From positions 1-64,000 of the forward strand of contig CAMCHJ010000001.1 of NCBI GenBank assembly GCA_945874665.1: a DNA stretch of 64,000 nucleotides. Direction: 5' to 3'. The notes under the pieces were generated by a model that was not told the origin of the DNA, searched no databases, and saw only the letters and a list, made by a program, of their open reading frames with translations. Origin of the DNA: Chitinophaga pinensis. Lineage in GTDB: Bacteria; Bacteroidota; Bacteroidia; UBA7662. The position numbers and the translations under genes were made by a program. How positions within the stretch are numbered: position 1 is the stretch's first letter; each line of letters begins with the position of its first letter. Positions 10,192 through 19,237 of the stretch are shown in pieces.

Positions 10192-11241
10192 ATGACCGAC
10201 AATTTGTTCAGCGACAACCTCAAATTAACGCCCATAAGCGAGCTGGGCGAACAAGGCCTCATCGCCCTCCTCACCCAAAACATCCGCTTTCACCAGCAAA
10301 GCACCCTCCTCGGCGCTGGCGACGATGCCGCCGTGGTGGCCCTGCCCGCTGGCGAACAATTGGTGGTAAGCACCGATAGTTTGGTTGAAGGCGTGCACTT
10401 CGACATCAGCTATACGCCACTCAAACACCTCGGATACAAAGCAGTAGTGGTAGCCATCAGCGATATCCTAGCTATGAACGCCACCCCACGCCAATTGGTG
10501 GTGGCACTCGCCATCTCCGCCAAATACACAGTTGAAGCCATTGAGGAGCTGTACCGCGGCATTTTGGCGGCTTGCGAACAATATGAAGTGGACTTGGTGG
10601 GTGGCGATGTAACGGCTTCGTCGGCCGGACTCATGATCAACCTCACCGCCCTGGGTAGTGCCCCAGCCCCCAAGCTGGTAAAACGCAGCGGCGCCCAAGT
10701 CGGCGATTTGGTGTGCGTAAGCGGCGACCTCGGCGGTGCCTTCATGGGCCTCAATTTGTTGGAAAGAGAAAAGCGGATTTTCAGAGAAAGCCCCGAAATT
10801 CAGCCCGACTTTGGCGACAACGACTACCTCTTGCAGCGCCAACTGCGGCCAGAAGCGCGCAAAGACCTGCTTGATATTTTCACCAACCTCGACCTCCAGC
10901 CTACCGCCATGCTCGATGTGAGCGACGGTCTGGGCAAAGACCTCGAGCGCCTGTGCGCAGCTTCAGGCGTGGGGGCCAAATTGTACGAAGACAAACTCCC
11001 GCTCGACCCCAAAACCCTGGCACTCGCTCTGGAGTTTAGCATCGACCCAACCTTAAGTGTGCTTAGTGGAGGCGAAGATTTTGAACTGCTGTTTACCCTG
11101 CCGCAGTCGGCCTTCGACAAAATCAAAAACCATCCCGATATCTCCATCGTTGGCCACATTACCGACGCCTCAGAAGGCCTCTACCTCATCTCCAAAGCCG
11201 GTGCCGCCATAGAGCTGAAGGACAGGATGTATGTGCAGTAA
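10192..11241 (+). CDS. thiL: Thiamine-monophosphate kinase
   Basis: A 349-residue kinase that phosphorylates thiamine monophosphate to thiamine diphosphate with ATP, the last step of thiamine cofactor synthesis. PurM/ThiL-type motifs are present: ISELGEQGLIALL, the metal-binding GAGDDAAVV, STDSLVEGVHFD and VSDGLGKDLERL. The start is set by the adjacent -7 box. A thiamine pyrophosphokinase gene lies at 18.6 kb, so this chromosome carries both de novo completion and salvage activation of thiamine. No THI-box riboswitch was seen upstream. Confidence 0.96.
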   Translation: MTDNLFSDNLKLTPISELGEQGLIALLTQNIRFHQQSTLLGAGDDAAVVALPAGEQLVVSTDSLVEGVHFDISYTPLKHLGYKAVVVAISDILAMNATPRQLVVALAISAKYTVEAIEELYRGILAACEQYEVDLVGGDVTASSAGLMINLTALGSAPAPKLVKRSGAQVGDLVCVSGDLGGAFMGLNLLEREKRIFRESPEIQPDFGDNDYLLQRQLRPEARKDLLDIFTNLDLQPTAMLDVSDGLGKDLERLCAASGVGAKLYEDKLPLDPKTLALALEFSIDPTLSVLSGGEDFELLFTLPQSAFDKIKNHPDISIVGHITDASEGLYLISKAGAAIELKDRMYVQ

Positions 11242-11254
11242 GCGCCAGTAAGAC

Positions 11255-12106
11255 TTAAGTCGACTGAATAGGAAATACCAGTACCGGCACCTCTACTTTG
11301 TATACCAAATCGTCGATCACATCAGAGCCAAACAGGGTGTCAAGAATGCCGCGGTGCTCGCGCGATAGAATAATGAGGCCTGCATTTATGTCTTTGATGG
11401 CCGTTTCGATGCCGTTATCAATGTCGGAATTGTAAAACTGCTCAAAACGAATGTCTTTGTAAGCCACTTTTTGGCGCGTCAAGGTTTCAAAACCAGCCGC
11501 GCGCAACTGCTCTTCAAAGCCTTTCTTTTTGCTGATGTGCACGATGCTCAGGGTGCTCTTTAAGTCGCTCGCCAAGGCACATACCTTGCCTAATATGCTC
11601 AAATCGCCTTCGCGGTAATCGGTACCAAACAACATACTGCCAAACTGAATGCTAGGGTGCTTGGAGGTGGTGGCTAAAACAGGACTATTGGCCAAATCGA
11701 TAACCCCGCTGGTGGTATTGTCGAACACCAAACGGCGCAAACCCGTAGTAATGCGGTTGCCCATGCAAATGAGGTCGTAGCCCCCAGCACTGGCCTCTTG
11801 CACAATGCCATGCACCGGATTACCCACTACCATTTTCTCTTTGATGTCGATTTTTAAGCGCGCCAACAGGCTTTTGACTTTCTTCACTGCTTCCTTCAAA
11901 GCAGGTTTGGCTGATTTTTCGAGTTCCTGCTTCAGCTTGGCCTTGCGTAACTCGGTGCTGTAAGGCAACTCTATCACGTGCAAAATAGTGATTGAGCATC
12001 GGGTTACGCGTGCCAATTCACACGCAATTTCTAAGGCGCGGTCGGCTTTGTCACTGAAATCGGTAGGAACCAATATCTTTTTGAGGGATGCGTTTTTTTT
12101 GGCCAT
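11255..12106 (-). CDS. Tandem-domain universal stress protein
   Basis: A 283-residue protein with two Usp (HUP-fold) domains. The first begins KKILVPTDFSDKADRALEIACELA; its nucleotide-binding loop region is MGNRITTGLRRLVFDNTTSG, a degenerate form of the G-2x-G-9x-G(S/T) ATP motif. The second domain (about residues 150-283) ends SREHRGILDTLFGSDVIDDL and has no complete ATP loop. It is the downstream partner of another Usp gene one base away. Usp proteins support survival under energy or redox stress. The specific role is unknown. Confidence 0.9.
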   Translation of the reverse strand: MAKKNASLKKILVPTDFSDKADRALEIACELARVTRCSITILHVIELPYSTELRKAKLKQELEKSAKPALKEAVKKVKSLLARLKIDIKEKMVVGNPVHGIVQEASAGGYDLICMGNRITTGLRRLVFDNTTSGVIDLANSPVLATTSKHPSIQFGSMLFGTDYREGDLSILGKVCALASDLKSTLSIVHISKKKGFEEQLRAAGFETLTRQKVAYKDIRFEQFYNSDIDNGIETAIKDINAGLIILSREHRGILDTLFGSDVIDDLVYKVEVPVLVFPIQST

Positions 12107-12107
12107 T

Positions 12108-12941
12108 TTAATGGGTTATGTAGGCGAATAAATTTCCTGATTTCAAAATATGATCGGCAGTACTGCCGCTGAAAAAACGGGTGAGGCCGCTGCCACCATA
12201 TGCCCCCAAAACCACCAGCATATTGCCTTTTTGGGAGGAGAAATACGGGATTTCATCTTTCGGCTTGCCAATCAAGTCTACCACTTTTAAATCGTTAAAC
12301 CGCAGCTGAAGTATTTCTAACAAAGCATCCGGTAGCGGTTCCTTTTGCGCTTCTTTTTCGAAAACGCGCACGAAATAAGTAGGCCAAGTCTTGCATTTTG
12401 GCTTAAAATCGTGGTAAAATGCCTCGATGGCTTTCAAACTGCTGTCAGAGCCATCGTAGCAGAGCACTACGCCGTCTGGATTGTAACCTTGTTCAGGCAA
12501 CAGCACCATCGGACAAAATGCCTTGCTCAGCATGTCTTTTACCAGTTGCTGGTCACCATCCATGCTCAGGGTATTGTAAGCATGGTAACCCATCAGCATG
12601 AGATCGGCATACCGACTCTCTTCTACCAATTCAGCCACAGGATCGCCTTTTTGGAAGTGTACGCGAAATCGAATGCCCGCCGATTTACACTGCTCCACAA
12701 AATAATTAATGTTTTGGACGGTCTTTTTTTCGCTTTCGTTTAAGCTTTCTTTGATGATTTCGAAAGTATGCTCGTAATACACGGGCTCACCGCCCAGTAC
12801 GGTATAATAATCTACCAAGGTAAGGTCTTGCACAAATACGCCAGTTAATACGGCATTGTGCTCGCGCGCCATGCGGAAGGCCTGTTCTAATTGGTCCCCA
12901 GCATTAATGCTTTGGTCAACAACTAATAAAATCTTATCCAT
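12108..12941 (-). CDS. Tandem-domain universal stress protein
   Basis: A 277-residue double Usp protein, first gene of a two-gene operon (1 bp to the next start). Domain 1 starts MDKILLVVDQSINAGDQLEQAFRMA. Domain 2, from about residue 150, starts GVVLCYDGSDSSLKAIEAF and holds a convincing ATP-binding loop, GAYGGSGLTRFFSGSTADHI, near the C-terminus. The paired domains therefore differ in predicted nucleotide binding. A near-consensus -7 box, TAACTTTA, lies on the minus strand at 12964-12971. Confidence 0.9.
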   Translation of the reverse strand: MDKILLVVDQSINAGDQLEQAFRMAREHNAVLTGVFVQDLTLVDYYTVLGGEPVYYEHTFEIIKESLNESEKKTVQNINYFVEQCKSAGIRFRVHFQKGDPVAELVEESRYADLMLMGYHAYNTLSMDGDQQLVKDMLSKAFCPMVLLPEQGYNPDGVVLCYDGSDSSLKAIEAFYHDFKPKCKTWPTYFVRVFEKEAQKEPLPDALLEILQLRFNDLKVVDLIGKPKDEIPYFSSQKGNMLVVLGAYGGSGLTRFFSGSTADHILKSGNLFAYITH

Positions 12942-13095
12942 GAGGCTTGCTTTAGGTGCCCTATAAAGTTAGGGAATATATTACTCCATTAAAAGCATGC
13001 AGAAAGATATAATATTTCAGTAACAAAAGATTTTAAGCTCATTTATAGTCATTGAGCGCACTGTAGTTGCAACAGTTCGACTCAACAGCCCGTCA

Positions 13096-13989
13096 TCAAA
13101 TCAACGCAATGCTCGCCACTCCAGTTAAAATGAGCACTTTTAAAATGGTGTTTACCCGCACAAAATGACTGGGTTTGCTGCTTTGGTAAATCAACAGCAG
13201 GGCATAAGCCAGCATCAAGGCACAAAAACCAAAATACCACAGCAACATTTGCATCGGCAAAAGCCAATACAGCCATAAAAAGGGCAAAAACGTAAGCAAC
13301 ATCAAGCCATACAACAAACGCTTGGTGGCCTTAATGCCGTGCGCTACTGGGAAGGTTTGGTAGCCAAATACCAAATCACCTTTCATGGCTTCTAGGTCTT
13401 TTACCACCTCACGAATGAGCGTAATCAGCAAGATAAAGGTGGCATAAATGAGGATCACTTGGTTTAAAAAGCCATAATACACACATACGGCGAAAAAAGC
13501 AGCGACCGTAAGCACCGCCGCTGCAATGTTTCCAAGCAAAGGCTTCTTTTTGAGTTTGTGGGAGTAAAACCAAAGTCCGAAGGCGAATACCCCATTGAAA
13601 ATAAACAGCTCCCACTTCAGGGTGGCGCTCAACAACATGCCCACAAAATTAATAAGCATCCAAGCGCGGATGGCCTCCGATTTGGAAATGATTCGGCCCA
13701 TGATCACCTCTGAAGGGCGATTGGCCATGTCTTTTTCAATGTCGTAAAAGGCGTTGATGATGTAACCACCGGCAATCACCAAGCCCGTGCTGACCACCAC
13801 GCCAAGCAGCTTAAAATCGAGCAGTACGGTCGAGAGCGGTGGATTGTTGTGCAGTATAAAATAAGCCGCCATGTACTGCGCCACAGCCACTACGAGCAGG
13901 TTATACCAACGTATGAGCGACAAAAAAGCCAGGAAGCGAATCAATCGAATGCGCTGTGCCTGGCTAAATATTTGGATGCGCGTGGCCAC
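13096..13989 (-). CDS. UbiA-family prenyltransferase (geranylgeranylglycerol-phosphate transferase-like)
   Basis: A 297-residue membrane prenyltransferase with about eight hydrophobic helices. The first Asp-rich prenyl-diphosphate motif is NAFYDIEKDMANRP (an NxxxDxxxD form). A second Asp-containing segment is DLEAMKGDLVFGYQTFP. The fold transfers isoprenyl groups to aromatic or glycerol acceptors. It is the last gene of the mevalonate operon and overlaps the mevalonate kinase gene by one base, so it probably consumes isoprenoid made by its neighbours. Homologues in mevalonate operons of Flavobacteriia are often labelled geranylgeranylglycerol-phosphate geranylgeranyltransferase; the acceptor is unproven and menaquinone- or haem-type substrates remain possible. 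Confidence 0.8.
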   Translation of the reverse strand: MATRIQIFSQAQRIRLIRFLAFLSLIRWYNLLVVAVAQYMAAYFILHNNPPLSTVLLDFKLLGVVVSTGLVIAGGYIINAFYDIEKDMANRPSEVIMGRIISKSEAIRAWMLINFVGMLLSATLKWELFIFNGVFAFGLWFYSHKLKKKPLLGNIAAAVLTVAAFFAVCVYYGFLNQVILIYATFILLITLIREVVKDLEAMKGDLVFGYQTFPVAHGIKATKRLLYGLMLLTFLPFLWLYWLLPMQMLLWYFGFCALMLAYALLLIYQSSKPSHFVRVNTILKVLILTGVASIALI

Positions 13990-14927
13990 TAGAAGCGGTA
14001 AATCACCTCAAGTTTATGCTCTTTGAGAAGTTTGCTGGCCTTTTCATAGTCTTGCGTGAAGCCTAAAATATAGCCCCCACCGCCTGAGCCACACAATTTG
14101 AGGTAGTAAGCACGCGAATCGATGCCCTGTTTCCATAATTGATGGAATAAATCGGGTATCATGGGCTTAAAATTGTCGAGGGCGAGCTGCGAAAGCTTCC
14201 GTAAGCTCTTAAACAACGGCTTTACATCGCCTTGCAAGAACGAATGGATGCACTCGTCGTTGTATTTTTTGAACTCGGTGCGGATCATGTTGCGGAAACC
14301 TTCTTGCTTCAGGCGCTCTAAAAAGAGATTTACCAAGGGCTGGGTTTCGCCAGGTTCGCCGGTATTGAGTAAGAAAATGGCCCCTGCACCAGCCTTTTCA
14401 GCTGGTAAACTCACAGTGCCGAGGTCCTTTTTATTGTCAATGAGAATTGGAATCTTAAGATAACAAATCAGCGGATCCATGCCCGAAGAACGGCCGTGGA
14501 AATAGGCCTCAAGCCGACCAAAGATGGCCTTCAACTGGGCAATTTGATCGCCCGTTAACTGGTCGTTGGCGTTGATTTTGGTGCGTGCATAGCGGTCGTA
14601 AATCCCCGCCACCAAAGCCCCAGAACTGCCAATGCCAAAGCCTTGCGGGATGCTGGAGTCGAAGTACATGCCTCCTTCCAAGTCGCTCGCAAGCTGCTGC
14701 AAATTCAGGGCTACCGGCAATTCATCTTTGAGCTGCAAGTCCTGCAAATAAGCTAAATACTTACGCAAATGGCCGTTGCTTTTTACCGCAACCTCTGAAT
14801 CGGAGGTGTCGAACGAAAAATGAGCTTGGTATTGACTGTATGGAATGCTCAAACCCATGGCGTCTTCGATGATGCCATATTCTCCAAAAAGGAGGATTTT
14901 CGCGTAATAAAGCGATTCTTTTATCAT
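13989..14927 (-). CDS. Mevalonate kinase-like GHMP kinase
   Basis: A 312-residue GHMP-superfamily kinase. It has the N-terminal substrate strand AKILLFGEYGIIEDAMGLSIP, the ATP-binding loop GFGIGSSGALVAGIY near residue 95 and the C-terminal motif CGSGGGGYILGF. The GEY...P segment is typical of mevalonate kinase, which phosphorylates mevalonate at C5. Two GHMP kinases flank the decarboxylase gene, so this one and the 304-residue protein are the candidates for mevalonate kinase and phosphomevalonate kinase. This one is the better match to the former. It overlaps mvaD by 4 bp and ubiA-like by 1 bp. Confidence 0.85.
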   Translation of the reverse strand: MIKESLYYAKILLFGEYGIIEDAMGLSIPYSQYQAHFSFDTSDSEVAVKSNGHLRKYLAYLQDLQLKDELPVALNLQQLASDLEGGMYFDSSIPQGFGIGSSGALVAGIYDRYARTKINANDQLTGDQIAQLKAIFGRLEAYFHGRSSGMDPLICYLKIPILIDNKKDLGTVSLPAEKAGAGAIFLLNTGEPGETQPLVNLFLERLKQEGFRNMIRTEFKKYNDECIHSFLQGDVKPLFKSLRKLSQLALDNFKPMIPDLFHQLWKQGIDSRAYYLKLCGSGGGGYILGFTQDYEKASKLLKEHKLEVIYRF

Positions 14928-16009
14928 AAGTCGGCTTCTAAAAGCACAGGGCCTTGCCCAACAGCATCACAAATATACGCCTTTTGTTCGCAATAAGCGG
15001 CCAACTCGCTGTCGATGAACTGTTTGACCACGTTTTGGTAACTTGCAGGGTATAAAAGGTGCACATTAGCGCCAGCATCAAGTGTAAAATGCACAGGTAC
15101 AGCGTTTTGTTTTCTAAAGTCCCATATTTTTTCAATGATCGCTACGGTACCTGGCTTCATGAGCAAGAAATAAGGCTCGGAAGCCATCATCAAAGCATGT
15201 AACATGAGGGCCTCCGCCTCTACCAAAGCACCAAAAGCATCTAAATCGCCACTGGCCAAGATGGCTTCCATACGCATCATGCGGCTTTGGGCCTCGGCAA
15301 AGCGCTGGCTAGCAAAGGGGTGGCCATGCATGAGTCCGTGGCCCACGCTGCTGCTCACCGATTTTTGACCGGCATGGACTAACAAAATGGTGTCTTGGTA
15401 CGTGCTGAACACGGGATTTACTGCGCCCGTCCAGCGGGTACCGTAATCCTGACTCGAGCCCGGGAGCTCCGGATGCGCGCCCCACATCACCAAACCGCCA
15501 TACAATGAACGGCAGGCCGAACCAGAGCCAATGCGGGCAAAATAGCTGGCCGCTTGGTAAAAATCGTCATCGGGCTGCACCCGCGTACCATTGGCCAACA
15601 GCTGGTCGATGCTCAACAAATTGAGCGCCATGGCACTCATGCCCGAAGCCGAAGAAGCAATGCCACTGCTGTGCGGAAAGGTGTTGTGGGTATCGATGCG
15701 CAGAAAAAAATCTTGCAACCAAGGAAAGTCAGCGGCTATTTTTTGGAAAAAAGACTGAATTTTCGGCTCAAAAGCCTCGTTCCGCTGCCCATCCAAATAA
15801 ACCTCTAAACCTCCGCCTGCGCGGGGTTCAAACTGCACCCGAGTGTCGGTTTTGCAGGCATCGAGCGTAAAACTCACAGAAGCATTGGCAGGCTGTTGAA
15901 GACCTGTTTTTCCCCAGTATTTAATGAGCGCAATGTTTGATGGACTGGTCCAGCGCACGCTGCCACTCGCGGCCTCCCAGCTGTTTAAGGGTGTAAAAAA
16001 GGGCATCAT
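14924..16009 (-). CDS. mvaD: Diphosphomevalonate decarboxylase
   Basis: A 361-residue GHMP-fold enzyme that converts mevalonate 5-diphosphate to isopentenyl diphosphate. Diagnostic segments are the N-terminal SPSNIALIKYWGK (conserved lysine), NASVSFTLD, the ATP loop HSSGIASSASGMSAMALNL, and TLDAGANVHLLYP with the catalytic aspartate near the C-terminus. It is somewhat longer than typical bacterial enzymes (about 330). The gene overlaps both neighbours by 4 bp (ATGA), indicating a tightly coupled operon. Confidence 0.95.
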   Translation of the reverse strand: MMPFFTPLNSWEAASGSVRWTSPSNIALIKYWGKTGLQQPANASVSFTLDACKTDTRVQFEPRAGGGLEVYLDGQRNEAFEPKIQSFFQKIAADFPWLQDFFLRIDTHNTFPHSSGIASSASGMSAMALNLLSIDQLLANGTRVQPDDDFYQAASYFARIGSGSACRSLYGGLVMWGAHPELPGSSQDYGTRWTGAVNPVFSTYQDTILLVHAGQKSVSSSVGHGLMHGHPFASQRFAEAQSRMMRMEAILASGDLDAFGALVEAEALMLHALMMASEPYFLLMKPGTVAIIEKIWDFRKQNAVPVHFTLDAGANVHLLYPASYQNVVKQFIDSELAAYCEQKAYICDAVGQGPVLLEADL

Positions 16010-16920
16010 ATCATTTGGTCGTAGGCTACTACGGTTTTAAAAGCATTGTTTTGGAGCCAAGCGAGGGCTTCGGCAGGATCGGGAGCAGTGGCCAGCACGA
16101 AGTCGCCACCCCAAGCACCCAAGCTTTTTACTTGGCCAGGATAGGTGGCAAACAGCTGCTGCTGCACGGTTGAGCGGCGCAATTCGGCACTGAGCAGGGC
16201 TTCATGGGCTTCAAGCAAACCCGCAAATTCATCCAAGCTGGCGGCTGCTACAAGGGAACGGGTGAGGTCGCTCACCTCCTGCAACAAAGCCGCATGGGGC
16301 TTACCATTGCCGAGGTAGGCCTTTACTTCGCGGTCTGAAAACTGCTTTTGTCCGAGATAAACAAAGTACAATTGCGACTGAAAAGCAGGTTGAAAACGTA
16401 CTGGCGTTATTTGTGCTTTGCCGAGCTGCAGTTCATACAAAATAGGCCCTTCGGCGGTGGCGCATGCCAAGTCATAGCCGCTACCCGTTTGGGTACGATT
16501 AAAAAGGGCGTAAGGGGGAATGTCGAACCATTGTGCCAACAACGATACCAAGGTAGAACTGCTGCCCAAGCCCCAATGCCGATCGAATTCGAGCTTTGTT
16601 TGTACTAAAAGTCCTTGCAACCCCGCCCGCATGCTGGGCTGCAATGCCAAAGCAGCTTGCAACATCTGACTAAGCTTGTTGGCCACCACAGCATCGGTGC
16701 TGCGGGTGCAGTGTAAATCTGGTAAGCGGAAATGAGCTTCAAACCACTTTTGGCCAGCTGCGTCCCAAGACTGCCACCACAAATCTTGGCCATTATTGGG
16801 GTGCAGCTCGAGCCATTGTCCTGCTCGGGTAGGCACGGCCAATGCTGTAGCCCCATGCAGCACCACATATTCGGCGGTGAGCAGCAGCTTGCCATGTGCG
16901 TAGTAGCGGGCTGTTTGCAC
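16006..16920 (-). CDS. GHMP kinase, candidate phosphomevalonate kinase
   Basis: A 304-residue GHMP kinase with the start region YAHGKLLLTAEYVVLHGATALAVP and the ATP-binding loop HWGLGSSSTLVSLLAQW near residue 120. A GSGYDLACATAEGPILYEL segment is shared with Bacteroidota GHMP proteins found next to HMG-CoA reductase. The C-terminal GHMP motif is AWGGDFVLATA, less glycine-rich than usual. By elimination it may phosphorylate 5-phosphomevalonate, because the pathway otherwise lacks that step here. Assignment is by context only. It starts 2 bp after the HMG-CoA reductase stop codon. Confidence 0.75.
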   Translation of the reverse strand: MQTARYYAHGKLLLTAEYVVLHGATALAVPTRAGQWLELHPNNGQDLWWQSWDAAGQKWFEAHFRLPDLHCTRSTDAVVANKLSQMLQAALALQPSMRAGLQGLLVQTKLEFDRHWGLGSSSTLVSLLAQWFDIPPYALFNRTQTGSGYDLACATAEGPILYELQLGKAQITPVRFQPAFQSQLYFVYLGQKQFSDREVKAYLGNGKPHAALLQEVSDLTRSLVAAASLDEFAGLLEAHEALLSAELRRSTVQQQLFATYPGQVKSLGAWGGDFVLATAPDPAEALAWLQNNAFKTVVAYDQMI

Positions 16921-16922
16921 GC

Positions 16923-18275
16923 TTATGCTTGTTTTTTACCTGGTAAAATCTGTACAGCTGGTTCGCCGCGCAGCTTCTTTAAAAATTCAGCTACCGCTTG
17001 AAAACTCACCACTTTATCGCTGAAATAGGTCTTTGCCCGCTCCTTTTCCATATCTCCAGCTTCTAACTGGTTGAGGATGTTGAGCAGGTGCATTTTCATA
17101 TGCCCTTTTTGAATGCCTGTGGTGACGAGCGACTTTACCGCTGCAAAGTTTTGGGCCAAGCCCACCGCGGCAGTAATCATCATGAGCTCTTCGGCATTGG
17201 GATGGCCCAACAATTCATGAGAGAACTTCACCATGGGATGCAAAGTGGTTAAGCCACCCACGGTGCCCAAGGCCAGCGGCACTTCTATCCAAAAACGGAA
17301 AATACCGTCTTTTACTTCTACGTTGGTCAAGCTGCGGTACTGTCCGTCGCGCGCGGCATAGGTGTGTGCGCAAGCTTCTACGGCTCTAAAATCGTTGCCT
17401 GTGGCCAGTACCACCGAGTCGATGCCGTTCATGATGCCCTTGTTGTGGGTGGTTGCCCGATATGGCTCAATATTAGCAATGCGAATGGCGCGGGTAAACT
17501 TCTCTATAAATTCTTCGTTGGTATAATCATCGCCATCAGCTAGCTGGTCAACCGCACAGCTTACTTCGCAGTGCACCAAACACTCAGGGGTATAATTACT
17601 GAGGATGCACATGACGATGGCCACCTCCTGCTCCTCGGCGGTAAAACGGGCATCTTGCTCGAGTGAACGACGCAAAATCCTCGCAAATTCTTCGAGGTTA
17701 GAGTTGATAAAATTGGCCCCCATGGCATCACGCGTTTCGAAAGTGGCGCGGAGTTGGTAATACCCGGGCTCTTGATCTGATTTGTTAACGAGTTGGATGT
17801 CGATGATTCCGCCGCCCCGCTTGCGCATATTGGCCGTTAGTTCTTCGGTGCCAGCTAGCAGCAGCGCGCGTAATTCAGGCATGTACGCTTGCAATTTCTC
17901 CGCGTCACCGTGCCAAATAAAATGCACCTGCCCTATTTTTTTGGTGGAAACCACATGCGCCTTAAAGCCCCCGCGTCCCAACCAAAATGCCGCGCTTTTG
18001 GAAGCTGCTGCTACCACAGAGCTTTCTTCGATCACCATCGGGATGGTGTACAGGCGATCGTTCAGCAAAAAGTTAGGCGACACGCCATAGGGCATGTAAA
18101 AGTTGGTGACGGTATTTTCGATAAACTCGTCGTGTAACTTCTGCACCTGCTCGTTGCTGTGCCAATAGTGGCTCAAGAGCTCATAAGCAGCTTCTGGATC
18201 CTTGAAAAACTGATTGGTAATCCACTCAATTTTACCAGCTTTAGATAATTTCGAAAAACCTTTGATGGGTTGCAT
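16923..18275 (-). CDS. Hydroxymethylglutaryl-CoA reductase (class II-like)
   Basis: A 450-residue enzyme that reduces HMG-CoA to mevalonate, the committed step of the pathway encoded downstream. Recognised motifs are IPMVIEESSVVAAASKSA with the catalytic glutamate, THNKGIMNGIDSVVLATGNDFRAVEA with the catalytic lysine and aspartate, and TTGIQKGHMKMH with the catalytic histidine. It resembles the bacterial class II group (no membrane domain). The ATG at 18275 is preferred over an in-frame TTG two codons upstream. First gene of the five-gene operon; a consensus -7 box lies 16 bp before the ATG. Confidence 0.94.
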   Translation of the reverse strand: MQPIKGFSKLSKAGKIEWITNQFFKDPEAAYELLSHYWHSNEQVQKLHDEFIENTVTNFYMPYGVSPNFLLNDRLYTIPMVIEESSVVAAASKSAAFWLGRGGFKAHVVSTKKIGQVHFIWHGDAEKLQAYMPELRALLLAGTEELTANMRKRGGGIIDIQLVNKSDQEPGYYQLRATFETRDAMGANFINSNLEEFARILRRSLEQDARFTAEEQEVAIVMCILSNYTPECLVHCEVSCAVDQLADGDDYTNEEFIEKFTRAIRIANIEPYRATTHNKGIMNGIDSVVLATGNDFRAVEACAHTYAARDGQYRSLTNVEVKDGIFRFWIEVPLALGTVGGLTTLHPMVKFSHELLGHPNAEELMMITAAVGLAQNFAAVKSLVTTGIQKGHMKMHLLNILNQLEAGDMEKERAKTYFSDKVVSFQAVAEFLKKLRGEPAVQILPGKKQA

Positions 18276-18291
18276 AGGCAAATTAATGGTA

Positions 18292-18299
18292 CAAAGTTA
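18292..18299 (-). promoter_or_regulatory. -7 box TAACTTTG of the mevalonate operon
   Basis: Perfect TAnnTTTG box on the minus strand, 16 bp upstream of the HMG-CoA reductase ATG. It is the only convincing promoter for the five overlapping genes that follow. Confidence 0.6.
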
Positions 18300-18524
18300 G
18301 TCAATACCAACGGATTGCCCGCAGCAAGTAGACCTATTACAAACTCATCACATTAAAAAATGTTTTAATGGATGCGTTAAAATTCTTTTCGATAGCAGGC
18401 CGTACCGTACAGCCTCACATCTTAATGCCGCAACCACCTATTATCTCAGGCAAGCCATGCCTAATCAGCCCTATTTTGCTGCCCATTTTCGCTCCTGCTT
18501 TTTATTCCCCATTTTTGCTCCACC

Positions 18525-18563
18525 AAATCATAAATCATAAATCAAACTCTTAAATCATAAATC
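18525..18563. repeat. AAATCAT short direct repeats
   Basis: Four near-identical AAATCATA/AAATCA units in 39 bp, directly before the thiamine pyrophosphokinase start. AT-rich and probably part of the leader. No hairpin was seen. Confidence 0.7.
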
Positions 18564-18565
18564 CC

Positions 18566-19234
18566 TTGAGCAGCCACCACATCATCCGCGACAAACAAGA
18601 ACCTGCCCTGGTGGTAGCGAACGGTGCGGCTTGCAGCGAAGCGCTGTTGGGCGAACTGCTTGAGTGGAGTCCTTACATTTTGGCCCTCGACGGCGCCCTG
18701 CCCCGCCTCACAGCACTAGGAATTAAGGTAGATGCGGTACTCGGCGATTTCGACAGCATGCCGCTTTGGGAGCAGGAAACGGCCTTACAACAGCCCATTC
18801 GGGTGGTGCACGCACCTAATCAAGACAAAACAGACCTAGAAAAAGGCCTCGATTTTTTATTGGAAGAAGGCCACCAGGCCGCCAACATCGTTTGGGCTAC
18901 GGGCCGGCGCGCCGATCACCACTTTGCCAACCTCAGCAATATGGTGAAGTACACCGGTCGCCTCAACCTCAACATGATCGACGATTTTTCACGCATTTAC
19001 CCCTTACCGCGGCATTTTCGCAAGTGGTACCCCAAAGGCAGCGTGATTTCGCTCTTGCCCATGGGACGCGTAGACGGCATCCACACCCAAAACCTGCTGT
19101 ATCCTCTGCATAACGAAGCGCTCGAGCTCGGCATCCGCATCGGCACCAGCAACGAGGTGCTGGAAGAGGGCTGGGTAGAAATTACGCACAACAGCGGGCA
19201 ATTGCTGCTGATGGAGTGCTTTGACGTGCGTTAG
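18566..19234 (+). CDS. thiN: Thiamine pyrophosphokinase
   Basis: A 222-residue enzyme that transfers pyrophosphate from ATP to thiamine. Characteristic segments are LALDGALPRLTALGIKVDAVLGDFDSMP (Asp-rich catalytic region), NQDKTDLEKGLDFLLEEGH, and WATGRRADHHFANL. Translation begins with TTG at 18566; no ATG fits. The C-terminal beta domain (YPKGSVISLLPMGRV onward) binds thiamine. It is monocistronic and convergent with the ORF6N gene, 3 bp apart. Confidence 0.93.
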   Translation: MSSHHIIRDKQEPALVVANGAACSEALLGELLEWSPYILALDGALPRLTALGIKVDAVLGDFDSMPLWEQETALQQPIRVVHAPNQDKTDLEKGLDFLLEEGHQAANIVWATGRRADHHFANLSNMVKYTGRLNLNMIDDFSRIYPLPRHFRKWYPKGSVISLLPMGRVDGIHTQNLLYPLHNEALELGIRIGTSNEVLEEGWVEITHNSGQLLLMECFDVR

Positions 19235-19237
19235 GCT

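Noticed and set aside
18368-18553. Small plus-strand frame before thiN
   Set aside because: No family resemblance, rich in proline and isoleucine by chance, ends in the AAATCAT repeats; treated as leader sequence.
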